Source: AB-137-C09 sp964458185 | Lineage (GTDB): Bacteria; Pseudomonadota; Zetaproteobacteria; Mariprofundales; Mariprofundaceae | DNA length: 17,619 nucleotides | Assembly (NCBI GenBank): GCA_964458185.1 | Contig: CAYWFG010000032.1 | Coordinates: forward strand, 1-17,619 | Direction: 5' to 3' | In this document: one piece after another, positions 1-7,547 of the stretch | Layout of the letters: every line of letters starts with the position of its first letter | How positions within the stretch are numbered: the first letter of the stretch is position 1 | Notes under the pieces: generated by a model | The model's database searches: none | The model's input: the letters and a program-made list of their open reading frames with translations, nothing else | What the model was told of the DNA's origin: nothing | Made by a program: the position numbers and the translations under genes

Positions 1-811
1 CACGTTTTATCCATACTGCCGCGTTATGACTATCTTTTTTTGATATTAAACCTGTCCAAGCTGATAATGTTAACGGTTGATTCATAGGCATAGCGAGTAA
101 CTGACGCAAACGGTCTTTGGCATTGTCTGCCTGATTCACCGCTTGTGTGACGGCAACGGCAGCATTAAGCTGATGGACTTCTGCATCCATCACATCACTG
201 CGCAGCAACATCCCTTTGCTAAACATTTGTTTGGCAGTATCGACATGAGCAATCGCTGATTTAACGGCCTGCATGGCGACGCGGTGTGCATGCTGCGCTC
301 GCAAACCATCACTGTAAGCAGCAATGACCTCATAGATGATTTGTTGTTCGGTTCGTGCTTTACCATAGCGTTGAACTTGCTGTTGCGCTGTTGATTTTGC
401 AATAGCAGAAGAAAGCACTCCACCACGGTATAGCGGAACATCGACCACCACACGGTGCTGAAATTGGGTAATCGCAGAAGGATAATTAAGTGAAGCAGGG
501 GCAAAATCAGCGGCGACGATGGATTGTTGTGATAAACGTGAACCAAACACCGTCATCGGTGCATTGCTCCGCAGCACAGAACTTTCTAGCGACACTTGTG
601 GCAAACGCGCTGCTTTTGATTGTATCAAACGTGCTGATGCCATTTGCATGCCCGCTTCATGGGACAGTATCTGACGATTTGCAGTCATGGCTTGCGCGAC
701 AGCAGCTTGCAGTGTTAACGGTGTTTGCTTGTCTGCATGGGCCAGTAGTGGGCTGATTGCTACAGAGCAAATAGTCAATACAGCAATGCGAAAAAACAAT
801 ATAGGATTCAT
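1..811 (-). CDS. TolC-family outer-membrane efflux protein, C-terminus cut by window edge
   Basis: I translated this from the minus strand: an open frame of 270 codons without a stop runs from ATG at 811 to the window edge. It opens with a signal peptide: hydrophobic residues about 5-22, then a likely cleavage after AHA near residue 26. The mature part is typical of the OEP/TolC family: LTLQAAVAQAMTANRQIL near the start, then long Ala/Gln-rich helices with SARLIQSKAARLPQVS and the PLYRGG segment that precedes the coiled-coil barrel helices. Family members are usually 420-480 residues, so about 60% is visible. It would form the outer-membrane exit duct of a tripartite efflux or secretion system. 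Its ATG overlaps the stop of the upstream repressor gene (ATGA), so the two are probably translationally coupled. The membrane-fusion protein and pump, if present, would lie beyond coordinate 1. Substrate unknown. Confidence 0.9.
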   Translation of the reverse strand, partial: MNPILFFRIAVLTICSVAISPLLAHADKQTPLTLQAAVAQAMTANRQILSHEAGMQMASARLIQSKAARLPQVSLESSVLRSNAPMTVFGSRLSQQSIVAADFAPASLNYPSAITQFQHRVVVDVPLYRGGVLSSAIAKSTAQQQVQRYGKARTEQQIIYEVIAAYSDGLRAQHAHRVAMQAVKSAIAHVDTAKQMFSKGMLLRSDVMDAEVHQLNAAVAVTQAVNQADNAKDRLRQLLAMPMNQPLTLSAWTGLISKKDSHNAAVWIKR

Positions 812-1110
812 TCGCACATCTCGGGGCAATATATTGTTTTTAATGCGTTAACTAGCCCTTCAAAAGCAGGGTTCGCGATATAATAATACACTTGCATACC
901 TCGACGTTCATTGTGAATAATTCCCATTAATCGCATTTTGGTCAAATGTTGCGATAAATTGGACTGTGAAGTGTTTGTTACTGCCATTAATTCGGTAACA
1001 GACATCGAACCATTCATCAAGTGACACAATACAGTTAAGCGTAATTCATGTGCAATAGCACGCAAGCCTTCAGCGGCTTGGCGAATATTTTCTTCAGGAA
1101 TGGCTTGCAT
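808..1110 (-). CDS. ArsR-family winged-helix repressor, BigR/SqrR/YgaV-like
   Basis: This is a 100-residue ArsR/SmtB-type DNA-binding protein. A helix carrying LRLTVLCHLM (23-32) is followed by the helix-turn-helix SVTELMAVTNTSQSNLSQHL (37-56) and the wing RRGMQVYYYI (69-78). The C-terminus ALKTIYCPE matches what I remember of E. coli YgaV, which ends LKNVYCP. Cys29 and Cys95 sit where the redox/persulfide-sensing cysteine pair of YgaV/BigR/SqrR lies, and Cys99 is extra. The classical metal-site motif ELCVCDL is absent, so sulfur or redox sensing is more likely than arsenic or cadmium sensing (inference). It probably represses itself and the coupled tolC-like gene downstream by binding the AT-rich dyad at 1121-1150. 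No good Shine-Dalgarno sequence precedes the ATG, and the predicted leader is only about 13 nt. Confidence 0.9.
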   Translation of the reverse strand: MQAIPEENIRQAAEGLRAIAHELRLTVLCHLMNGSMSVTELMAVTNTSQSNLSQHLTKMRLMGIIHNERRGMQVYYYIANPAFEGLVNALKTIYCPEMCE

Positions 1111-1120
1111 GGCGCGAAGG

Positions 1121-1150
1121 TTATTAGTATATTATAATATAGTCAATAAT
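1121..1150 (-). promoter_or_regulatory. Probable promoter/operator of the arsR-tolC unit
   Basis: Bases 1128-1141 are a perfect 14-bp AT palindrome. It widens into two near-symmetric arms, 1121-1134 and 1135-1149, which match as inverted repeats with one extra base. On the minus strand a perfect TATAAT occupies 1136-1131, inside the dyad, and would start transcription near 1124, about 13 nt before the repressor ATG. The -35 region is poor. A dyad covering the -10 box is the usual layout for ArsR self-repression. Assignment as operator is inference from position and symmetry. Confidence 0.55.
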
Positions 1151-1175
1151 TAAATACATCGCCATGCAATTATAA

Positions 1176-1206
1176 GCTGCATCTTTCTATTTTGCTGCAT
1201 CTTTCT
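1176..1206. repeat. Pair of 13-bp direct repeats
   Basis: The 13-mer GCTGCATCTTTCT occurs at 1176-1188 and again at 1194-1206, so the copies start 18 bp apart. They lie in the non-coding stretch between the arsR promoter and the inverted-repeat element. No function is evident; it could be a short duplication or tandem binding sites. Confidence 0.5.
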
Positions 1207-1223
1207 TAGGCTTGGCACTATTA

Positions 1224-1382
1224 GGTAACTCGCAATAAATAATATACCAAACTCACTTGTCTTTTTATCCGTCTTCAGCGTTGCAGCAACAGTCACATAG
1301 AACAACTATGCGCCTATTGCTGCGCCTTGAAGACAAATAAAAATTCTGCGCGATTTTGGTATATTATTTATTGCGAGTTACC
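1224..1382. mobile_element. MITE-like palindromic element upstream of carB
   Basis: The ends are perfect 28-bp inverted repeats: 1224-1251 starts GGTAACTCGC and 1355-1382 ends GCGAGTTACC. The element is flanked by TTA on both sides (1221-1223 and 1383-1385), as expected of a 3-bp target duplication. The interior is also palindromic: GTCTTCA (1271-1277) pairs with TGAAGAC (1328-1334), 1283-1292 pairs with 1314-1323 with one mismatch, and CATAG/CTATG (1296-1300/1306-1310) closes an AACAA loop centred at 1303, the exact midpoint of the element. It encodes no transposase, so it would be non-autonomous. Each inverted repeat contains an outward-facing extended -10-like motif. Copies elsewhere in the genome cannot be tested here; the alternative is a unique long hairpin. 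Confidence 0.75.
1357..1365 (+). promoter_or_regulatory. Possible extended -10 promoter for carB inside the element's right end
   Basis: TGGTATATT matches the extended -10 consensus (TGnTATAAT) at all but one position of the hexamer and would start transcription near 1372, giving a carB leader of roughly 50 nt. No convincing -35 box is visible, which extended -10 promoters tolerate. The mirror copy at 1241-1249 points the other way, toward arsR. This is sequence-pattern inference only. Confidence 0.35.
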
Positions 1383-1422
1383 TTATTGTTTTAACACCTT
1401 CTTGTTTTGGAGTTTCCCAACT

Positions 1423-4400
1423 ATGCCGCGTAGTGATGATTTTCAATCGATTTTAATTTTGGGTGCAGGGCCTATTGTGATTGGTCAAGCCTGTGAATTT
1501 GATTATTCGGGCGTGCAAGCGTGCAAAGCGTTGAAAGAAGAGGGATACCGTGTTGTTTTGGTGAACTCCAACCCTGCCACCATTATGACTGACCCTGAAT
1601 TTGCTGATGCAACGTATATTGAACCTGTAAATTGGGAAGTCGTGGCACGAATTATTGAAATAGAACGCCCTGATGCTATTTTGCCAACCATGGGGGGGCA
1701 AACAGCCTTAAACACTGCCCTTGATTTGCACAAACATGGCATCTTAGAAAAGTTTAATGTTCGATTGATTGGCGCGCAGCCTGATGCCATTGATATGGCA
1801 GAAGATCGTGAGCGATTTAAGGCAGCCATGGATCGGATTGGTCTTGAAATGGCAAAGGGTGATTTTGCCCATTCCTTGGACGAAGCGTTTCGTATTGGTG
1901 AGTCTATTGGCTACCCCCTTATTATTCGCCCATCGTTTACCTTAGGGGGGAGTGGTGGTGGCATTGCCTATAACCGTGCAGAATTAGAACACATTGCCCG
2001 CACAGGACTGGATGCCAGCCCCACGGATGAGATTTTAATTGAAGAATCAATCATTGGTTGGAAAGAATTTGAAATGGAGGTGATGCGCGATTGCAATGAT
2101 AATTGCGTGATTATTTGTTCCATAGAAAATCTTGATGCCATGGGTGTGCATACGGGTGACTCCATTACCATTGCGCCAGCACAAACCTTAACCGACAAAG
2201 AATACCAACGGATGCGCGATGCTTCTATTGCCTGTTTGCGTGAAATCGGTGTCGAAACGGGTGGCTCTAACGTACAATTTGCGGTCAATCCTAAAGATGG
2301 TCGATTGATCATGATTGAGATGAATCCGCGTGTCTCGCGCTCATCGGCGTTGGCATCCAAAGCGACAGGGTTCCCTATTGCTAAAATCGCAGCAAAACTC
2401 GCCATTGGTTACACCCTAGATGAAATACGCAACGATATTACAGGTGAAACATGGGCAGCCTTTGAACCGAGTATTGATTATGTGGTGACAAAAATGCCAC
2501 GCTTTGCTTTTGAAAAATTCCCTGGCTGCGATGCGCATTTAACCACGCAGATGAAATCAGTTGGCGAAGTGATGGCGATTGGTCGCACTTTCACCGAAAG
2601 TCTCGGTAAGGCAATACGCGGACTTGAGACCGATACCTGTGGTTTTGATTTTACCCTGCCTGATGATGTCGATGCTGATGTTTTTCTACAAGATAAATTG
2701 GGTGTTCCTAACGCTGAACGTGTGTGGTGGTTGGCAGAAGCCTTGCGTCTTGGCTGGAGTGAAGAAAAAGTACACCGAATTTCTCACATTGACCCGTGGT
2801 TTGTTCGTGAAATCAACCATGTGATTACATTAGAAGAACAAACACGAGGGCGTAATATTGGCACATTAACGGCAACAGACTGGCATGAATTGAAACGTGA
2901 AGGTTTATCCGACCAACGGCTGGCACAATTATTGGCATCGACTGAAGCGGATGTTTGCAAGCAACGGCAAAGTCATGGCGTAACCCCTGTTTTTAAACGA
3001 GTTGATACCTGTGCTGCCGAATTTGAAGCAAAAACCCCTTATTTGTATTCCTGTTATGAACAATATTGTGAAGCTGCGCCGACCAATAATAAAAAAATCA
3101 TGGTGTTAGGTGGTGGTCCTAACCGTATCGGTCAAGGCATTGAGTTTGATTATTGTTGTGTTCATGCTGCCTTTGCTTTATCTGATGATGGTTTTGAAAC
3201 GATCATGGTAAACTGCAACCCTGAAACTGTATCGACGGATTACGACACCTCCGACCGTTTGTATTTTGAATCGCTCAACTTTGAAGATGTGATGGCAGTT
3301 GTTGCCGTTGAAAAGCCTGTTGGCGTGATTGTACAATTTGGTGGTCAAACACCGTTAAAACTGGCAGATGCATTGCAAGAAGCGGGTGTTCCTATTATTG
3401 GTACTAGTCCTGATATGATTGATTTAGCAGAAGACCGCGAGCGTTTTCAACAGCTTTTGCATCAACTTAAATTGCGTCAACCAGAAAATGGTACGGCACG
3501 ATCGGTTGATGATGCGGTAAGCATTGCCAATGATATTGGATACCCTGTGGTGGTGCGTCCATCGTATGTATTGGGCGGTAGGGCGATGCAAATCGTGTAC
3601 AACGAAGAAGGCTTGTTGCGCTATATGCGTGAGGCAGTATCGGTTTCGCCCGATCATCCTGTATTATTAGATCGTTTTCTTAATCGCGCTATTGAGCTGG
3701 ATGTCGATGCCCTTGCCGATGGAACACGGGTGGTTATTGGCGGTATCATGGAGCATATCGAAGAAGCAGGCGTGCATTCAGGTGATTCGGCATGTTGTTT
3801 GCCACCGCATTCGATCAGTGATGCCATGATTGAAGAAGTAAAAAGACAAACCCGCGCTTTAGGATTGGCTTTGAATGTGCAAGGTTTATTAAACATTCAA
3901 TTTGCTTTGCAAGGTGATGTTTTGTATGTGTTAGAGGTGAACCCTCGTGCTTCGCGTACCGTGCCTTTTGTCTCTAAGGCTGTGGCACAACCATTAGCCA
4001 AACATGCAGCACGCATCATGGCAGGAAAATCATTGGATGATCTCGGTTTGCATGAAGATATTGCACCGCCGGCCCATTTTTGTGCGGTCAAAGAAGCGGT
4101 CTTTCCTTTTGTAAAGTTTCAAGGCGCGGATATTTTATTGTCGCCAGAGATGAAATCCACAGGTGAAGTGATGGGGTTGGCAGATAATTTTCCTGCGGCT
4201 TTTGCCAAGGCGCAACTGGGCAGTAATTTAGCATTGCCAACGAATGGCACAGCTTTTATTTCGGTGCGTGATGAAGATAAAAAAGGGGCAGTCAAAGCAG
4301 CACGATTATTGCATGATGCAGGCTTTTCATTGCTTGCCACAACAGGCACATTAGCCGCGCTAAAGACTGCGGGTATTCCTTGTAATCAAACAGAAAAAGT

Positions 4401-4647
4401 GACATCTGGTGTGCGTCCGCATATTGTTGACCGCTTGCTTAATAAAGAGGTGAGTTTGGTGATCAATACAACAGCCAATGAGCAGGCTATTACAGACTCA
4501 AAAGCGATACGCCAAGCAACACTTGCTTGCAGCGTAGCCTATTTTACTACCTTAGCAGGGGCATTGGCAGCAGCAGAGGCTATTGCGGGTCATTCAGATG
4601 TTACCGCTCCCATGAGCATCCAAAAATACCATAAAGGATATCCATAA
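1423..4647 (+). CDS. carB: Carbamoyl-phosphate synthase large subunit
   Basis: CarB makes carbamoyl phosphate from bicarbonate, two ATP and ammonia delivered by the small subunit CarA, feeding pyrimidine and arginine synthesis. The 1074-residue product is close to the 1073 of E. coli. It has two homologous ATP-grasp halves: the first opens SILILGAGPIVIGQACEFDY and includes PSFTLGGSGGG, and the second opens MVLGGGPNRIGQGIEFDY and includes RPSYVLGGRAM. A C-terminal MGS-like allosteric domain (from TNGTAFISVRDED) follows. I chose ATG 1423 because the family starts at this MPRSDDFQSI segment and a TTGGAG sequence sits 10 nt upstream. An upstream TTG at 1327 is in frame, but it lies in the palindromic element and would add 32 unrelated residues. 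carA is not adjacent. The stop overlaps greA by one base (TAATG). Confidence 0.98.
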   Translation: MPRSDDFQSILILGAGPIVIGQACEFDYSGVQACKALKEEGYRVVLVNSNPATIMTDPEFADATYIEPVNWEVVARIIEIERPDAILPTMGGQTALNTALDLHKHGILEKFNVRLIGAQPDAIDMAEDRERFKAAMDRIGLEMAKGDFAHSLDEAFRIGESIGYPLIIRPSFTLGGSGGGIAYNRAELEHIARTGLDASPTDEILIEESIIGWKEFEMEVMRDCNDNCVIICSIENLDAMGVHTGDSITIAPAQTLTDKEYQRMRDASIACLREIGVETGGSNVQFAVNPKDGRLIMIEMNPRVSRSSALASKATGFPIAKIAAKLAIGYTLDEIRNDITGETWAAFEPSIDYVVTKMPRFAFEKFPGCDAHLTTQMKSVGEVMAIGRTFTESLGKAIRGLETDTCGFDFTLPDDVDADVFLQDKLGVPNAERVWWLAEALRLGWSEEKVHRISHIDPWFVREINHVITLEEQTRGRNIGTLTATDWHELKREGLSDQRLAQLLASTEADVCKQRQSHGVTPVFKRVDTCAAEFEAKTPYLYSCYEQYCEAAPTNNKKIMVLGGGPNRIGQGIEFDYCCVHAAFALSDDGFETIMVNCNPETVSTDYDTSDRLYFESLNFEDVMAVVAVEKPVGVIVQFGGQTPLKLADALQEAGVPIIGTSPDMIDLAEDRERFQQLLHQLKLRQPENGTARSVDDAVSIANDIGYPVVVRPSYVLGGRAMQIVYNEEGLLRYMREAVSVSPDHPVLLDRFLNRAIELDVDALADGTRVVIGGIMEHIEEAGVHSGDSACCLPPHSISDAMIEEVKRQTRALGLALNVQGLLNIQFALQGDVLYVLEVNPRASRTVPFVSKAVAQPLAKHAARIMAGKSLDDLGLHEDIAPPAHFCAVKEAVFPFVKFQGADILLSPEMKSTGEVMGLADNFPAAFAKAQLGSNLALPTNGTAFISVRDEDKKGAVKAARLLHDAGFSLLATTGTLAALKTAGIPCNQTEKVTSGVRPHIVDRLLNKEVSLVINTTANEQAITDSKAIRQATLACSVAYFTTLAGALAAAEAIAGHSDVTAPMSIQKYHKGYP

Positions 4648-5120
4648 TGCAACGTGTACCTATGACCAAACAAGGCGCAGAATCATTGCGACAAGAGTTG
4701 GCTTGGCTAAAGTCGGGAAAACGGCATAAAATTGTTGCAGCCATCGAAGAAGCCAGAGCGCATGGTGATTTATCAGAAAATGCGGAATACCACGCAGCCA
4801 AAGAAGAACAAGGTATGAATGAAAGTCGTATTGCGACCATTGAAGACCGTTTGGGGCGTGCGCAAATCATTGACCCTGCAAGCATTGATGTCAGCAATAT
4901 TGTCTTTGGTGCAAAAGTAACCTTGGTAGATTTAGATAAAGATACAGAAGTTCATTACTTTATTGTCGGTGAAAATGAAGCGGATATTACTGAAGGGAAA
5001 ATATCCATCACTTCACCCGTTGCTCGAGCCTTGATCGGCAAAGAAGAAGGCGACGTAGCAACGGTTCACGCCCCAGGTGGTGATAGGGAATACGAAATCA
5101 TCGAAGTTCGCTATGGCTAA
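4647..5120 (+). CDS. greA: Transcription elongation factor GreA
   Basis: GreA enters the RNA polymerase secondary channel and stimulates cleavage of backtracked transcripts. The 157 residues comprise an N-terminal coiled-coil finger (about 1-75) and a C-terminal FKBP-like domain (80-157). The fingertip motif HGDLSENAEYHAAKEEQG carries the acidic residues Asp41 and Glu44 needed for cleavage. The C-terminal SPVARALIGKEEGD and APGGDREYEII segments are also standard. The ATG overlaps the carB stop codon, implying translational coupling, and its own 3' end overlaps the next gene by eight bases. The carB-greA pairing is common in proteobacteria. Full length, nothing missing. Confidence 0.98.
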   Translation: MQRVPMTKQGAESLRQELAWLKSGKRHKIVAAIEEARAHGDLSENAEYHAAKEEQGMNESRIATIEDRLGRAQIIDPASIDVSNIVFGAKVTLVDLDKDTEVHYFIVGENEADITEGKISITSPVARALIGKEEGDVATVHAPGGDREYEIIEVRYG

Positions 5121-5589
5121 CACCAGCGGCGATTTGATACGCAATAAAACATTAGCGGCAATTCTGCTATTGATGTTGAGTAGCATGGTTGTTTCTGGCT
5201 ATGTGATTGCCCCTTTGCTATTTTATTATGCGGCAACGCCGACAATAGCGGGTGAACTTGCGGGTATAGTGTTTCAAATCTCCAATGGTGTGGTGTTGCT
5301 GCTGGGTTTGGCAGCGATTGATGCTTTTTGGCGAGAAGGGATTTATGAGAAGAAGGTTTGGCTACCATTGTTGTTGGTCATCGACCTTGTTGCCTTAAAT
5401 GGTTTTGTCTTTACGCCTATTATAGCCGATATTAAAGCTGTTGCTGGGCCGATTGAGTTGTTGCTCTTGGATGACCCTCAACGACAAGCCTTTGGCATGT
5501 GGCATGGCATTACCGCTGTGCTGCATCTGGTGATCAGTGCCTGTTGTACTTGGCTTGTTTATTATTATTTTTCTTCATCCCACCGATAA
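5113..5589 (+). CDS. Four-helix inner-membrane protein, DUF4149 (TMEM205-like)
   Basis: The 158-residue product has four predicted membrane segments, near residues 14-38, 45-68, 80-100 and 128-150, with little outside them. Its layout resembles the DUF4149 family: an opening helix ending VIAPLLFYY, a GELAGIVFQ segment, and a late FGMWHGITAVLHLV segment with the family's characteristic His before the last helix. The role of this family is unknown. I start it at ATG 5113, eight bases inside greA, rather than at the in-frame ATG further upstream (5077), because the membrane domain begins soon after and the upstream codons are greA's second-frame reading. It sits between greA and perM in a tight operon. 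Confidence 0.75.
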   Translation: MANTSGDLIRNKTLAAILLLMLSSMVVSGYVIAPLLFYYAATPTIAGELAGIVFQISNGVVLLLGLAAIDAFWREGIYEKKVWLPLLLVIDLVALNGFVFTPIIADIKAVAGPIELLLLDDPQRQAFGMWHGITAVLHLVISACCTWLVYYYFSSSHR

Positions 5590-5604
5590 CTAAGGGTAGA
5601 AAAT

Positions 5605-6678
5605 ATGAAAACGATGATTGAGTGGGTATCCGACCGTTTGGCAGATACCCAACTGATGATGTTGCTGGCTTCATTATTGGGCATTTTTACCCTGCTTATT
5701 TTCTTCAGTCGTATTTTAGCACCCTTGCTGGTCGCTATTGCGCTGGCTTATGTGCTGGATACGATTGTTCGTTTTTTTGTTGATCGGCACATGCCGCATT
5801 TAACGGCTGTTCTTTTAGTGTTTAGCACTGCCATGCTATTGGTGATGCTTACATTATTAACCATTGTACCGATTTTGACCGACCAGATTATCGGCTTGAT
5901 GAACCATCTTCCTGATTATATTCAATCCATACGCACATCAATGGAATCATTTCAGTCACGTTATGGCGTGAGTTGGTTGAACCCTGAGCATGTACAACAA
6001 CTGATGGAAAGCAATTCGGGTGAATTTCAAACATGGTTAACATCCATGCTCAAAAAATCCTTTGCCTTGATTCCCAGTATGATTGCTTTATTGGTATACA
6101 TGGTGCTGGTTCCTGTATTGGTTTTTTTCTTGCTGAAAGACAAAAAGACCATTCTTATATGGTCAAATGAGCTGCTACCTAAAGAACGCTCTTTACTCAA
6201 ACGGGTTTGGCAAGAACTGGACACGCAGATTGGCAATTATATTCAAGGGCGTTTCTGGGAATCTGTTTTCATTGGTTTGTTAATGTGGATGGTGTTTGCC
6301 ATTATGGGGCATAACTATGCTTTATTGCTCGGCGTACTGACAGGGATTTCGGTATGGATTCCCTTTGTCGGTGCTGCGGTGGTGACGTTTCCTGTGATGT
6401 TTCTGTCATTTTTTCAGTGGGGCGCAAGTGATATGACACTGTATGCCATCTTGGCTTATGGCATTGTGCAAGCATTTGATGCCAATATAGTCATCCCATG
6501 GTTATTTTCAGAGATTGTCGATCTTCATCCTATTGCGATTATTATGGCAGTGTTGGTCTTTGGTAACTTTTGGGGCTTTATTGGCGTTTTTATAGCCATT
6601 CCCATGGCTGTATTGGTGCAAAGCGTGCTGTCTATTTTTCTTGAGCGGCAGCATCAACAACATATACCTGCTGAATAA
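5605..6678 (+). CDS. perM: AI-2E family transporter, PerM-like permease
   Basis: This is a 357-residue polytopic membrane protein with about eight hydrophobic segments: paired helices near 17-58 and 66-98, a soluble loop of about 100-150, then helices at 152-177, 217-236, 238-270, 278-300 and 308-346. C-terminal signatures match PerM/YdiK: NYIQGRFWES (211-220), LLGVLTGISVWIPFVGA (241-257), QAFDANIVIPWLFSEIVDLHP (289-309) and GVFIAIPMAVLVQS (327-340). The family includes TqsA-type autoinducer exporters, Na+/H+ antiporters and uncharacterised permeases, so the substrate cannot be inferred. A weak AAGGGTAG ribosome site precedes ATG 5605, and nagZ begins two bases after the stop. Confidence 0.88.
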   Translation: MKTMIEWVSDRLADTQLMMLLASLLGIFTLLIFFSRILAPLLVAIALAYVLDTIVRFFVDRHMPHLTAVLLVFSTAMLLVMLTLLTIVPILTDQIIGLMNHLPDYIQSIRTSMESFQSRYGVSWLNPEHVQQLMESNSGEFQTWLTSMLKKSFALIPSMIALLVYMVLVPVLVFFLLKDKKTILIWSNELLPKERSLLKRVWQELDTQIGNYIQGRFWESVFIGLLMWMVFAIMGHNYALLLGVLTGISVWIPFVGAAVVTFPVMFLSFFQWGASDMTLYAILAYGIVQAFDANIVIPWLFSEIVDLHPIAIIMAVLVFGNFWGFIGVFIAIPMAVLVQSVLSIFLERQHQQHIPAE

Positions 6679-6680
6679 CA

Positions 6681-7547
6681 ATGATAGATTCACACCGTTG
6701 GGTCATTGGTCTGCAAGGCGAAACCTTACAACCTAAAGAATGTGCGTGGTTGAAGAAACATCCGCCATTGGGTGTTATTTTGTTTGCCCGAAACATCAAT
6801 AATGCGACACAGGTTCGTACTTTATTGAATCAAGTACGTGAACATACAGGCAAGGCAACATGGGCAGCCATTGATGAAGAGGGTGGGCGGATCAATCGTT
6901 TATCTTTTGCGCCGTTTAATCAACGAAAAACAGCGGCTGATTTTGGAAAATTGTACCAACAAGACCCTGAAGCCACACTCAAAGCGGTCTATGATGATGC
7001 TCATTACATTGGTAAAGCCTTGAGAAAGCTGGGGTTCACCCATAATTGCGCGCCCGTATTGGATGTTTTTCATGCCGACGCACACAGTGTTATTGGTAAT
7101 CGTTCTTATAGTAGCAATGTGAATGATGTGGTGCGTTTGGCAACGGCTTGTATGCAAGGTTATCACGATGCGGGCATCACAGCCATTGGCAAGCATTACC
7201 CCGGTCATGGTCGAGCGACGGGTGATTCACATTGTACATTGCCTGTTGTTAAAGCTGATGATAATGCATTAAAGCAAGATGCAGAAGTTTTTTATGCTTT
7301 GATCCAAGCGGGACTGCAACACATTATGACAGCACATATTCATTACCCAGCATTGGATCACCGTATGGCAACATTTTCACCGTATTGGTTGCAACAGCAA
7401 TTACCTTTGCATGGTTTTTCAGGCACGATCTGGAGTGATGATTTATGCATGAAAGGGGCAGGGGATAATCTGCAAGATGCCATACAACAAGCGACAGCAG
7501 CAGGTTGCCATACCTTGCTGATTTGTGACCCTGAAAAAATACTCTGA
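6681..7547 (+). CDS. nagZ: Beta-N-acetylhexosaminidase NagZ (GH3), short C-terminus
   Basis: NagZ removes GlcNAc from muropeptides in the cytoplasm during cell-wall recycling. The 288-residue protein shows the GH3 pattern: IDEEGGR (64-70), APVLDV (124-129), KHYPGHG (171-177), then GDSH, where Asp182 and His184 form the acid/base dyad. It continues with TAHIHYP (217-223) and the nucleophile motif WSDDLCMKGA (251-260, Asp253). All catalytic elements are present. It stops at residue 288, whereas E. coli NagZ has 341, so the last helices after the barrel are missing. I checked the reading frames just downstream and found no displaced tail, so this looks like a naturally short form or an old truncation. 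It appears to be the last gene of the carB-greA operon. Confidence 0.93.
   Translation: MIDSHRWVIGLQGETLQPKECAWLKKHPPLGVILFARNINNATQVRTLLNQVREHTGKATWAAIDEEGGRINRLSFAPFNQRKTAADFGKLYQQDPEATLKAVYDDAHYIGKALRKLGFTHNCAPVLDVFHADAHSVIGNRSYSSNVNDVVRLATACMQGYHDAGITAIGKHYPGHGRATGDSHCTLPVVKADDNALKQDAEVFYALIQAGLQHIMTAHIHYPALDHRMATFSPYWLQQQLPLHGFSGTIWSDDLCMKGAGDNLQDAIQQATAAGCHTLLICDPEKIL

Noticed and set aside
190..546. Minus-strand open frame of 118 codons
   Set aside because: It overlaps the TolC-family gene in another frame. The TolC frame has a signal peptide and family motifs; this one has none.
1968..2405. 145-codon minus-strand frame opposite carB
   Set aside because: Antisense shadow of a highly conserved gene, with no recognisable motifs or ribosome site.
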